This document shows, piece after piece, positions 46,571-54,641 of a stretch of DNA of 64,000 nucleotides (its first letter is position 1; each line of letters opens with the position of its first letter). The DNA lies in the NCBI GenBank assembly GCA_036389485.1, contig DASVPR010000039.1, positions 1 through 64,000 of the forward strand. The letters run 5' to 3'. A model generated the notes under the pieces. The model was not told the DNA's origin and did not search any database. It was given only the letters and a program-made list of their open reading frames with translations. The position numbers and the translations under genes were made by a program. Origin of the DNA: CADCVT01 sp036389485 (GTDB lineage: Bacteria > Actinomycetota > Thermoleophilia > Solirubrobacterales > Solirubrobacteraceae).

Positions 46571-47980
46571 CTACTTCGCGGGGTCGACCTTCACGATGCG
46601 GCCGCGCGGCGACGAGTAGTTCAGGTCCGCGACGAGCGACCCGACCTCGTTGATGAGCCTGCGCAGGATGATCCGGCCCGCCGGCGACTCGCGGTCGCGC
46701 AGGGCGCGCGCCTCCTCGGGCGTCTCGGCCTGCAGCTCGGTGATCGCGTCGACGTCGAGCTGGTACTCGTCGCTCTCGCCGTCGAGCGTGGGGACGTCGA
46801 ACAGCCCGCTCTCGCCCGCCCGCAGCTCGACCCGCGTGCAGTTCTCGGGATCCGGGTTGCAGACCGCGTCGCCGCTCACCGCCGCCAGCGACGGGTTGAG
46901 GAACAGCGCCTTCGGGTCGTCGGCGTCGCCCATGATCCCCAGGAAGAGGAACGAGGGCGAGTCGACTGACGGCAGCGGGGTCAGCCGCGCGAGGTTGTAG
47001 CGGTGCACGAGCTGGCCCGGCGCGCCGAACGCGAGGTCGGTGCGGAACCCGCCGAACAGCGTGTCGCCGTCGCCGTTGCCCGGCGCCGCGCTCGGGACGA
47101 GCACGCCGAGGTCGCGCGAGTAGGCGATGCCGTCTACGTCGACCTGCTCGGTGTCGATCGCGTGGCGCAGGACCTCGCGGCCGTCCTCGGACTCGCGGGC
47201 CCGCGCGCTCGCCGCGGTGGCCGCGCTGGCCGACTTCACGCGCGAGACGCGCACGAGGTCGAGCTGGTACTGGACCACCGCGCCGTCGGGCGTGGTGACG
47301 TCGAAGAACTCGGTCTCGCCGGCCTGCAGCTCGATGCGCTCGCAGTTGTCCGGCGAGGGCTTGCAGGTGCCGTCGCCGGTCGCCTCGGCGTCCGAGGACA
47401 CGAGGAACAGCGCGGTCTTGCCGTCGGCGAGCACGCCCATGAAGACGAAGAAGGGATCGTCGGCGGAGGGCAGCGGCGACAGGCGCGCGACGTCGTTGCG
47501 CGCGGTCAGGCTGCCGTCCTGGCCGAAGCGCAGGTCGACGCGGTAGCTCTCCGTCCGGTTCGGCTTGACCGACGGGATCGGGCTGTCGTCGGTGCCGCCG
47601 ACCGGGATCACGTCGACGTCGTCGAGCGCCGGCAGGCCGCCGGTGACGTCGCCGGGTATGCCGGAGCCGCCGTCGGACGGGCCGTCGCCCTTGTCGCCGT
47701 CGCTCCCGGCGCTGGGCTTGTCCGGGCCGATGCGGTGCCACTGCGTGAACGGGTTGCGGCCGGTCGGGTTGGCGCCCTGGCGCGGCGCGTCGGCGGCCGG
47801 GGTGACGACGCTCTCGACCTCGTCGTTGCTCTTCGCGAACGGGACCTTCGGGCCCTGGCCGGGGTCGACGCCCTTGGCCAGCAGGACCGGGACCGCGACG
47901 AGCGCGAGCGCGAGCACGACCGCGACCGGCCACAGCCGCTTGGCGACGAGGTCGGCGAGCAGGTTGCGGACGGTGCTCAC
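46571..47980 (-). CDS. Pilus-cluster membrane protein with internal duplication
   Basis: The 469-residue protein has a membrane helix (LWPVAVVLALALVAVPVLLA, about 15-35), a Gly/Asp-rich linker and two copies of a domain of about 130 residues. The copies share ARLSPLPSADDPFFVFMGVL / ARLTPLPSVDSPSFLFLGIM, CKPSPDNCERIELQAGE / CNPDPENCTRVELRAGE and FDV...YQLDLV / FDV...YQLDVD. Overlap with pilO by GTGA places it in the pilMNO operon, at the position of pilP in proteobacteria, though it does not resemble PilP. It is likely a structural partner of PilO at the membrane. Confidence 0.78.
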   Translation of the reverse strand: MSTVRNLLADLVAKRLWPVAVVLALALVAVPVLLAKGVDPGQGPKVPFAKSNDEVESVVTPAADAPRQGANPTGRNPFTQWHRIGPDKPSAGSDGDKGDGPSDGGSGIPGDVTGGLPALDDVDVIPVGGTDDSPIPSVKPNRTESYRVDLRFGQDGSLTARNDVARLSPLPSADDPFFVFMGVLADGKTALFLVSSDAEATGDGTCKPSPDNCERIELQAGETEFFDVTTPDGAVVQYQLDLVRVSRVKSASAATAASARARESEDGREVLRHAIDTEQVDVDGIAYSRDLGVLVPSAAPGNGDGDTLFGGFRTDLAFGAPGQLVHRYNLARLTPLPSVDSPSFLFLGIMGDADDPKALFLNPSLAAVSGDAVCNPDPENCTRVELRAGESGLFDVPTLDGESDEYQLDVDAITELQAETPEEARALRDRESPAGRIILRRLINEVGSLVADLNYSSPRGRIVKVDPAK

Positions 47981-48807
47981 GGGGTCAGTCCTCCGGCGGT
48001 GGCAGTGGCGGTGGTGGGCTTGGACGTCGTGCCCGACGCGGTCTGCGCCGGGGCGGCGGCGCCGGCGGGCGACGACGGGTCGACCGCGGCGGTCGTGCCC
48101 TCGCCGGGCGGGAGCACGTAGGCGGTCGCGTTGACCGAGGCGGCCACGCGAGGCCACTCCCAGCCCTGGCTGAGCACGAACGCGTCGATCGTGACCAGGC
48201 GGCCGCGGACGTCGACGTCCTCGCCGTCGGGCTGGGTCGTCGTGAAGCGCTCGATGGCCGAGAAGAGCCGCTCCATCTTGAAGAAGTCGCCCTCGAAGGT
48301 GAACGAGAACGGCAGCGTCGGGAAGCCCGCGGAGCCGATGGCGGAGCCCGGCGGCGCGACGGCGGCCGCGGCCTGCGTGGCCTGCGGGACGGCGCCCGGG
48401 GTCGGCGAGCCGCCGCTCGACGAGGACGACGACGAGCCGTTGCCCGGCTGCGACGGGGTCGAGGCGTTGGCGCCGGGCGCCTGCCGCACCTTCATCACGC
48501 GGAGGTCGATCTTGCGCTTGCGCGCCTCGGTCTCGAGCTGGTAGAGCAGCGACGGGGTCTGGTCGTCGACCGGGACGGCCTTGCCGAGGCGGGCGACCGT
48601 CGCGTAGTCGTCGGCGAAGCTGCGGCGGGCCTCCTCGCCGGCGCGGACGCGGGCGCGGGCGTCGTCGCGGCGCTTCTCCTCCTTGGCGACCTCGTCCTTG
48701 ATCTGGGCCGCCTTCTCGCGCTTGGGCGCGAGGGCGAGCATCCAGAAGGCGGCGAGCACGGCCGCGGCGCCGACGACCATCAGCACGATGCGATCGCGCT
48801 TCGTCAC
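47977..48807 (-). CDS. pilO: Type IV pilus assembly protein PilO-like
   Basis: The 276-residue inner-membrane protein has one N-terminal helix (IVLMVVGAAAVLAAFWMLAL), a coiled coil (KREKAAQIKDEVAKEEKRRDDARARVRAGEEA) and a ferredoxin-like periplasmic domain split by a Ser/Gly-rich linker with six consecutive Ser. VPVDDQTPSLLYQLETEARKRKIDLRVMKV and PFSFTFEGDFFKMERLFSAIERF fit the PilO family. It forms the alignment complex with PilM and PilN. Overlaps with both neighbours indicate one transcript. Confidence 0.87.
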   Translation of the reverse strand: MTKRDRIVLMVVGAAAVLAAFWMLALAPKREKAAQIKDEVAKEEKRRDDARARVRAGEEARRSFADDYATVARLGKAVPVDDQTPSLLYQLETEARKRKIDLRVMKVRQAPGANASTPSQPGNGSSSSSSSGGSPTPGAVPQATQAAAAVAPPGSAIGSAGFPTLPFSFTFEGDFFKMERLFSAIERFTTTQPDGEDVDVRGRLVTIDAFVLSQGWEWPRVAASVNATAYVLPPGEGTTAAVDPSSPAGAAAPAQTASGTTSKPTTATATAGGLTP

Positions 48808-49568
48808 TTGGTCGCTCCCTTCGGGTCGGCGGGGGCCGCGGTCGGCGTGGTGCCGGCGGGCCCGCTCGTGGACGTCGCGGTGGAGCCCTCGAAGAAGATG
48901 ATCAGCGCGAAGCGCGGCACGAGCACGTCACCGCGGCGGCAGTCCTCGTCGCCGGCGTTGCCGCCCTCGCCGCTGCCGCCCGCGGCGCCCTTCGTCTCGT
49001 CGCCGTCGAGCTTCTCGCTCTCGGCGAGCGTGACGCGGGTGACGCCCTGGATGCTGCGCAGCCGGGCGAGGAAGCGCGCGACCGCGGCCTGGTCGGTCGT
49101 GCAGCCGATGATCTCCATCGCCGGCGACGCGATCGCGTTGCGCAGCTGCGAGGTCTTGCCGGCGCTGTGGCCGCCCTCGACGGTGACGCCCGGGGCGACG
49201 GTCCCGACCAGCTCTGAGAGCCACACGGCGCGCGGCAGGACGCGCGAGACCTCGCGCAGGGCGAACGGCCAGTTGAAGCGGCTGCGGGACAGGCTGGTGA
49301 CGGTCTCGACGCGCTTGACGCGGGTCTCGTGGAAGGCGGCGTAGGGCTTCAGCTCGCCGGCGCGCGCCTCGGCGGCGTCGGCCTCGGCCTTGACCCGGTT
49401 CAGGTCGGACTCGCCCTGGGCGACCGAGCGCGAGGCGAGGCCCCACGCGGCGACGAGGACGACGGCGATCGCGAGGACGCCGAGCAGGACGTAGACGCCG
49501 TTGCCGCTGGCGCCGGGGGTGCCGGTCGCGCGGCGCAGGTCCTTGGGGATGAGGTTGACGGCCCTCAT
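48804..49568 (-). CDS. pilN: Type IV pilus assembly protein PilN-like
   Basis: The 254-residue protein begins MRAVNLIPKDLRR, the PilN cytoplasmic tail (consensus INLLP) that docks into PilM, followed by one membrane helix (VYVLLGVLAIAVVLVAAWGLA), a coiled coil and a small periplasmic domain (PRAVWLSELVGTVAPGVTVEGG). ATGA overlaps with pilM and pilO. It acts in the PilMNO platform. Confidence 0.88.
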   Translation of the reverse strand: MRAVNLIPKDLRRATGTPGASGNGVYVLLGVLAIAVVLVAAWGLASRSVAQGESDLNRVKAEADAAEARAGELKPYAAFHETRVKRVETVTSLSRSRFNWPFALREVSRVLPRAVWLSELVGTVAPGVTVEGGHSAGKTSQLRNAIASPAMEIIGCTTDQAAVARFLARLRSIQGVTRVTLAESEKLDGDETKGAAGGSGEGGNAGDEDCRRGDVLVPRFALIIFFEGSTATSTSGPAGTTPTAAPADPKGATK

Positions 49569-50605
49569 GCGGCCTGCGCCTCCTCGACGGCGAGCCCGGC
49601 CGCGACCGCGAAGCGGGCGCCGTGGGCGTCGTTGAGGCCGCCCGGCACGATGCCGGGGACGACGGGGAGGCCGAGCTCCTCGGCCAGCGCCTCGACGAAG
49701 CCGGGGATGCCGACGACCGCGCCGGTGAGCACGACGCGCTCGACCGACCCGGCGCCGGTGGCGGCGGCCTCGTGGAAGTCGACGGAGGCGCGGGCCTCCT
49801 GCGCGATCCGGCGCACGCCCTCGACGAGGACCGAGCGGGCCATGCCCGCCTCCTCCTCGTTGCCGGGCTCGATCTCGCCGTCGACGCCGACGGCGACGAG
49901 CAGCCGGCGCGCCTCCTCGACCGGGATCTGGCGGCGCTCGGCCAGCACGCCGGCCATGCCCTCCAGGCCGCTGCCGGAGACGCGGGTGAAGTTGACGGTG
50001 CCCTCCTCGGCGATGGCCAGGTTGCTCAGGCCGCCGATCGAGAGGAAGAGGGTCGGGGCGGGGTCGCCGTCGCCCAGCGCGCGGACCATGGCGAAGGCGG
50101 AGAGGTCGATGCCCTCGGCGCGCAGGCCGGCGGCGCGGATCGCGGCGATGACCTGCTCGATCATCTGCCGGCGCGCGGCGACGAGGACGACGCGCTGGCG
50201 CGGGCCGTTCTCGGTCTCGACGATCCCGAGCGGGTGGAAGTCGATGACCGCCTCCTCGAGGGGCATCGGCAGCTCGTCCTGCGCGAGGAACCGCACGGCG
50301 GCCTCGAGCTCGGCGCGATCCTCGACGGGCGGCAGCTCCAGCGTCCGGACGACGATCCGCTGGTTGGCGACGCCGACGCGCACGCGGCGGTCGAGCTTGT
50401 GCTCCTTGAACATCTCCTTGAGCACGCTCGCGAGCGTCTCCACGTCGGCGACCTCGCCGTCGCGGACGACGTTCGGGGGAAGGGGCGCGGTGGCCGCCAC
50501 GGCGACGGTCAGCGGGGCGCCCGGCGCGACCTGGGCCGCGGCGACGGCTCCAGGCTCGATGTCGAGCCCGACGATCGGGCGCTTGTTCTTCGGGGAACGA
50601 GCCAC
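49565..50605 (-). CDS. pilM: Type IV pilus assembly ATPase-like PilM
   Basis: The 346-residue actin-like protein begins with a GTG and KRPIVGLDIEPGAVAAAQV (the phosphate-1 motif), and contains ADVETLASVLKEMFKEHKLDRRVRVGV, LFLSIGGLSNLAI (phosphate 2) and VVLTGAVVGIPGFVEALAEELGLPV (adenosine motif). PilM is the cytoplasmic ring component that binds PilN. It leads the pilMNO operon. Confidence 0.9.
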   Translation of the reverse strand: MARSPKNKRPIVGLDIEPGAVAAAQVAPGAPLTVAVAATAPLPPNVVRDGEVADVETLASVLKEMFKEHKLDRRVRVGVANQRIVVRTLELPPVEDRAELEAAVRFLAQDELPMPLEEAVIDFHPLGIVETENGPRQRVVLVAARRQMIEQVIAAIRAAGLRAEGIDLSAFAMVRALGDGDPAPTLFLSIGGLSNLAIAEEGTVNFTRVSGSGLEGMAGVLAERRQIPVEEARRLLVAVGVDGEIEPGNEEEAGMARSVLVEGVRRIAQEARASVDFHEAAATGAGSVERVVLTGAVVGIPGFVEALAEELGLPVVPGIVPGGLNDAHGARFAVAAGLAVEEAQAA

Positions 50606-50658
50606 GGTGCCCTGAAGGTCGGATGCCGGGCGTCGATCTTGAGCCAGATGCCTGGCGT

Positions 50659-51414
50659 CTAGCCGAGCGTCAGGTACCAGTCGATGACAGGCGCGCCGGC
50701 CAGGACGGCGACGATGCCGCCGAGGGCGAGGAACGGCCCGAACGGCACGCCGGTCTTGCGGCCGCGGGAGACGCCCACGCGGGCCATGATCGCGACGCCC
50801 ACGACCGTCCCCACGACGAGCGCGACGAGCAGCGCCAGCCCGGTCGTCCAGCCCAGGTAGAGGCCCAGCACGCCGACGAGCTTGGCGTCGCCCATCCCCA
50901 TGCCGCCGCCGATGAACGCCGGCAGCGCGAAGACGAACCCGAACACCGCCGCGGCGAGCAGCCGCTCGGGCTCGCCGCCGGCGTCGAGCGCCAGCCCGAG
51001 GGCGAGGCCGATGAGCGCGGCGGGGCCGGTCAGCTGGTTCGGCAGGATGCGCCGCTCGAGGTCGATCAGCGCGAGCGGGACGAGGAAGGTCACGAGGACG
51101 AGCCCGAGCGCGAGCTTCGTCGTGTCGTCGTGGTGCACCGCGACGACGCCCAGCCACAGCGCCGCCGTGCCCGCCTCGACCAGCGGGTACCGCGCCGAGA
51201 TCGGCGTGCCGCAGTCGCGGCAGCGCCCGCGCAGCAGCAGCCACGACAGCACGGGGACGTTGTCGTAGGGCCGCACCGCCGTGCCGCAGTCCGGGCACGC
51301 CGAGCGCGGCTTGACCAGCGACGCGCCGCGCGGGAGGCGGTGCGCCACGACGTTCAGGAAGGAGCCGACGATGAGGCCGAAGAGGCCGGCGACGGCGACG
51401 GCGGGGACGGGCAT
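50659..51414 (-). CDS. pilD: Type 4 prepilin peptidase / N-methyltransferase
   Basis: An A24A aspartic protease that cuts prepilin leaders and methylates the new N-terminus. The 251-residue membrane protein has an N-terminal methyltransferase segment with the two Cys pairs CPDCGTAVRPYDNVPVLSWL and CRDCG, the first catalytic Asp in LIDLERRILPNQL and the second in GGGMGMGDAKLVG. Seven or eight membrane segments are predicted. It should process the four pilin-like proteins encoded just upstream in the same direction. Confidence 0.94.
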   Translation of the reverse strand: MPVPAVAVAGLFGLIVGSFLNVVAHRLPRGASLVKPRSACPDCGTAVRPYDNVPVLSWLLLRGRCRDCGTPISARYPLVEAGTAALWLGVVAVHHDDTTKLALGLVLVTFLVPLALIDLERRILPNQLTGPAALIGLALGLALDAGGEPERLLAAAVFGFVFALPAFIGGGMGMGDAKLVGVLGLYLGWTTGLALLVALVVGTVVGVAIMARVGVSRGRKTGVPFGPFLALGGIVAVLAGAPVIDWYLTLG

Positions 51415-51457
51415 GGGGACGTGCTCCGTTCGGGGTCGGGGGATCGGCGTCCGGCCG

Positions 51458-52810
51458 CTAGCAGCCGGACTCCGGGTCTGTGGCGGTGGTCGGGTCGCGC
51501 TTGCACTCGAACCAGCTGAGGTTGCGAGCGGTCGCGGTGCCGGGCAGGGACTTGTCGGTCACGCGGTCGCTGTACTCGAACTGCGCGTTGTTCTTCATCT
51601 TCAGCCTCCCGGCGGTGATGCCGCCGGAGCTGTCGCCGTTGTTCCAGAAGCTGACCGTCGAGCTGGGCGCCCAGAGCATCCCGTTGAACTGCGCGGTGTT
51701 GTTGATCTCGACGTCGGGGTCGGTCTCGGTCGCGTCCTCGGTGGTGCCGTACATGAAGATCGCCAGCTGCGCGGGATCCGGGTCGGCGACGCCCTCGGGG
51801 GCGTTGAACCGGCCCTTGTTGTCGACGACGAGGCGGCCCGCGCCCGGGACGTCCGGGCACGCGTCGGTGCCGCGCGGCGAGTCGATGTAGAGGTGCACGA
51901 CGCCCCCGCCCGAGACGTTCAGGAAGTTGTTGTTGGGAGCGTTGATCCCGCAGACGTGGTACGTGCCGCCGGGGAGCGTGACCTGCTGCTGGTTGCTGAG
52001 GGTGAGGATGCGGGTCTCGGGATCCCATCCCGGGACGCCGTCGAGCCCGAGGCCCTCCTGGCGCGGGGTGTCCCAGTCGATCTCGGGGAAGACCCACGGG
52101 GCGACGCGCGGCGTCCGCACGCCGCCGGTCGCGCCCTTGGCGTGGTTGTCCGGCTTGAACTGCGCGCCGTTCGGGATCAGGACCTCGTTCGTGATGATCG
52201 AGTTCTCGCCGAGCGTGACCAGCTCGTTGCTCCCGACCGGGCTGTTGAGCGTGGCGTTGTTCTCGATGTCCACCGAGTGCTTACCGACGAGGCCGGCGTT
52301 GCCCCACGGGACGAACGGCGGGTTGAAGTAGAAGCGCAGCTGGAGGCGCCGCTTGATCCCGTTGACCTCGCCGGTCGACGTGATGCAGCGGTCCTTGCCC
52401 GGCGTCGCGGTGAAGCCCGGGACGGTCGGGCACGTGCCGGTCGTGGGCGTCGCGACGACGTAGGTGTACGTCGCGCCGTTGCCGAGCGAGGCCTTCCACC
52501 GCGGGCATTCGGTCGCGGCCGTCGTGCTGCCGTCGTTCGAGGCGCTGCCCGGGGCGACGAGCGAGTTCGTGACGCAGTCGTTGTCGCCCGGCTTGAGCTC
52601 GGTCGTCTTCAGGATGGCCATCTGCAGCCCGGCCTCGGCGGCGGCCAGAGCGGCCTTCGAGTCGCGGTCGCGCGCGGAGGCGTGGTTGCCCTCGATGACG
52701 ACGGCGAACGTCGCGGCGGCGAGGCCGGTGGTCAGCGTCATCGTGCCGATGACGACCGGCATCGCGATGCCGTCCTGCCTGCGGATGATGCGAGAGAGGA
52801 GTCGGAGCAT
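51458..52810 (-). CDS. PilX-like pilus-associated protein
   Basis: The 450-residue protein has an N-terminal signal-like hydrophobic segment (DGIAMPVVIGTMTLTTGLAAATFAVVI) without a good prepilin site, then AALAAAEAGLQMAIL, the AAExG pattern typical of PilX/minor pilin proteins, and a large exported beta-rich domain with paired Cys (CPTVPGFTATPGKDRC). Its ATG overlaps the previous pilin gene's stop. It is probably a minor pilus tip or adhesin component. Confidence 0.75.
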   Translation of the reverse strand: MLRLLSRIIRRQDGIAMPVVIGTMTLTTGLAAATFAVVIEGNHASARDRDSKAALAAAEAGLQMAILKTTELKPGDNDCVTNSLVAPGSASNDGSTTAATECPRWKASLGNGATYTYVVATPTTGTCPTVPGFTATPGKDRCITSTGEVNGIKRRLQLRFYFNPPFVPWGNAGLVGKHSVDIENNATLNSPVGSNELVTLGENSIITNEVLIPNGAQFKPDNHAKGATGGVRTPRVAPWVFPEIDWDTPRQEGLGLDGVPGWDPETRILTLSNQQQVTLPGGTYHVCGINAPNNNFLNVSGGGVVHLYIDSPRGTDACPDVPGAGRLVVDNKGRFNAPEGVADPDPAQLAIFMYGTTEDATETDPDVEINNTAQFNGMLWAPSSTVSFWNNGDSSGGITAGRLKMKNNAQFEYSDRVTDKSLPGTATARNLSWFECKRDPTTATDPESGC

Positions 52811-53352
52811 CAGAGGATCGGCTTCGTCTTGATGGAGGACAAGAGGAGCGGGGTCGGGGCCTTCGCCCCGTCCGCGGTGACGACGACGGTCACGCGCCGC
52901 GAGTTGGCGTCGATGCGCGTGATGTAGCGGTAGACCCGGCCCGAGAGCCGGCTCTGGTTGTCGTTCCAGGCGGTGTAGCTGGGCTCGACCTGGCCGTTCG
53001 CCGTCGAGTAGACGAGCGGCTCGCTGGCGGAGGCGTCCTTGCGGTCGTACTTGTAGGAGGTGCCCGAGATGTAGGTGCTCGGGTTGCCGGCGGGCGACGC
53101 GCTCGACACCGGCAGCGCCGAGTGCTGGAAGTTCAGCCACGGCAGCGCCATCAGCCGCTCCAGCTCGCGCTCGGCCTGGTGGGCCATCGCGTCGCGCTGC
53201 TCGGCCTTGACCGAGGTCTGGCGCGACTGGTCCATGACGCCGATCGTCGCGGCGATGCCGACAGCGCAGATCGAGGCGGAGACCAGCAGCTCGATGATCG
53301 TCATGCCGCGCTCGGCGCGCAGGCGGCGGACGAGGCGGTCAATGAAGCGCAT
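52810..53352 (-). CDS. Minor prepilin (PilV-like)
   Basis: The 180-residue protein has the class III leader RAERG|MTIIELLVSASICAVGI, with Gly at -1 and Glu at +5 of the mature N-terminus, followed by an alpha1 helix and a beta domain of moderate size. The leader is basic (FIDRLVRRLRAERG), as expected for PilD substrates. It overlaps both neighbouring pilin genes, so the minor pilins are made together. Confidence 0.87.
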   Translation of the reverse strand: MRFIDRLVRRLRAERGMTIIELLVSASICAVGIAATIGVMDQSRQTSVKAEQRDAMAHQAERELERLMALPWLNFQHSALPVSSASPAGNPSTYISGTSYKYDRKDASASEPLVYSTANGQVEPSYTAWNDNQSRLSGRVYRYITRIDANSRRVTVVVTADGAKAPTPLLLSSIKTKPIL

Positions 53353-53914
53353 CGACGTTCCTCAGGTAGAAGCCGTCGTCGAGGACGACCCGCTTGCTCG
53401 AGCCGGCCTTCAGCTCGCCCTTCGTCGGCACCTCGACGAGGACGCGGACGTAGCGCGTCCACGGCACGCCGGCCGAGTCGTTGCGCGTCGTCCCGGTGAA
53501 GACCGGGCGGCTGTTGGCGTTCGCGACGCGGTCGATCGTCGTCACGGTCGGCGACGAGCCGCCGCCGGTCTGGCTGCGGACGCACCGGCGCAGCCCGTCC
53601 GCGCCGGTGCTGGTGCAGTCGTAGGTGACCGTGATCGTCGCGCCGCTGCGGTAGATCGACGCGACGGCCTTGAAGTCGGTGATCGTGATGGCGTGCGCCG
53701 TGCGCAGCTCCCGGGTCATCTTGTCGAGCCCGATCTGCGCCTCGCGGACCGCGTGGGTCCGCTCCCGGTCCTGCGGCGACTGCTTCACGGCGACGTCGTT
53801 CAGCCCCAGGATCGCCGCCAGGATCACGATCATCCCGGCGGACACCACGAGCTGCTCGGTCAGCGTGAAGCCGTCCTCCTCGCGGAGCAGGCGGGTGAGC
53901 AGGCGACGGGCCAT
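53339..53914 (-). CDS. Minor prepilin (PilW-like)
   Basis: The 191-residue protein begins MARRLLTRLLREEDG|FTLTEQLVVSAGMIVIL: a type IV prepilin leader with Glu at +5. The mature part contains IGLDKMTRELRTAHAI, a PilW-like helix, and the pair CTSTGADGLRRC. I start at the ATG at 53914 because leaders of PilD substrates are short and basic; an upstream ATG would add 20 residues. It overlaps the next pilin by 14 bases. Confidence 0.86.
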   Translation of the reverse strand: MARRLLTRLLREEDGFTLTEQLVVSAGMIVILAAILGLNDVAVKQSPQDRERTHAVREAQIGLDKMTRELRTAHAITITDFKAVASIYRSGATITVTYDCTSTGADGLRRCVRSQTGGGSSPTVTTIDRVANANSRPVFTGTTRNDSAGVPWTRYVRVLVEVPTKGELKAGSSKRVVLDDGFYLRNVDALH

Positions 53915-53987
53915 CGTCAGGTCAGTCGGCGGCGCACGCCGATCGTTGAGCCTCGCGCGCGTACGTGGACGCATCGCTTAAACGCGA

Positions 53988-54011
53988 CGAGGCGGGCCGA
54001 AGCCCGCCTCG
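53988..54011 (-). terminator. Terminator after the major pilin gene
   Basis: A 9-bp GC stem with the loop CTTCGG is followed on the minus strand by a short T-run (GTTTAA). It would end most transcripts from pilA and allow lower expression of the minor pilins downstream. Confidence 0.7.
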
Positions 54012-54037
54012 CGGGGAAGATCCTCAGATCCGTCGGA

Positions 54038-54472
54038 CTACCAGCTGCCGCCCGTGGGGCAGGCGCCGGAGCCGGCGGTGGTGCAGGTGCGCGTCGGCGT
54101 GCCGCCGTCCACCTTGGTGATGAGGAAGTTGTTGCCGGACTTGGAGTGACCGGTGATGACGTAGTCGTCGACGGTCGCGCCGGTCACCTCGACCTGGCCC
54201 TGGCTCGAGCCGATCGACAGACCGGTCGTGCCGAGCTCGCCGGCGGTGTCGCAGCTGGCGTACGTCTGGGTGTCCGCGAAGCAGGACTCGACCTGCGAGA
54301 CCAGGTTGCGGGCGTCAGACTTCGCCGAGGCGTCCTGACCCTTCTTCTGCTGACCCAGGAAGGTCGGCAGGGCGATCGCGGCGAGGATGCCGACGATCAG
54401 GATGACGACGAGAAGCTCGATCAGGGTGAAGCCCTTCTCGTCCTGGGCGCGGGTGCGCAGCTTGTGGAGCAT
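54038..54472 (-). CDS. pilA: Major type IV pilin
   Basis: The 144-residue pilin has the class III leader LRTRAQDEKG|FTLIELLVVILIVGILAAIALPTFLGQQ, with conserved Glu5 of the mature protein, then a globular domain with four Cys (ESCFADTQTYASCD and RTCTTAGSGACP). The strong ribosome binding site (AGGAGGGGAA) and the following terminator indicate high expression. It is the most likely main subunit of the pilus built by the pilMNO proteins. Confidence 0.93.
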   Translation of the reverse strand: MLHKLRTRAQDEKGFTLIELLVVILIVGILAAIALPTFLGQQKKGQDASAKSDARNLVSQVESCFADTQTYASCDTAGELGTTGLSIGSSQGQVEVTGATVDDYVITGHSKSGNNFLITKVDGGTPTRTCTTAGSGACPTGGSW

Positions 54473-54641
54473 GTGAACCGTTCCCCTCCTGGGGCTTGGC
54501 TTGTTTGCGTTCCGCCAGTCCCCAAGGTCCTGGCACGCCCTGTTCGTCGGCCGGTTGGACGGGGTCTTGAAGGATCAAGGGCCGTTGACCGGACGTCCGT
54601 CCAGACGCCGTCGCGCCTTCCGTCCACGATTCGTGGACGCC

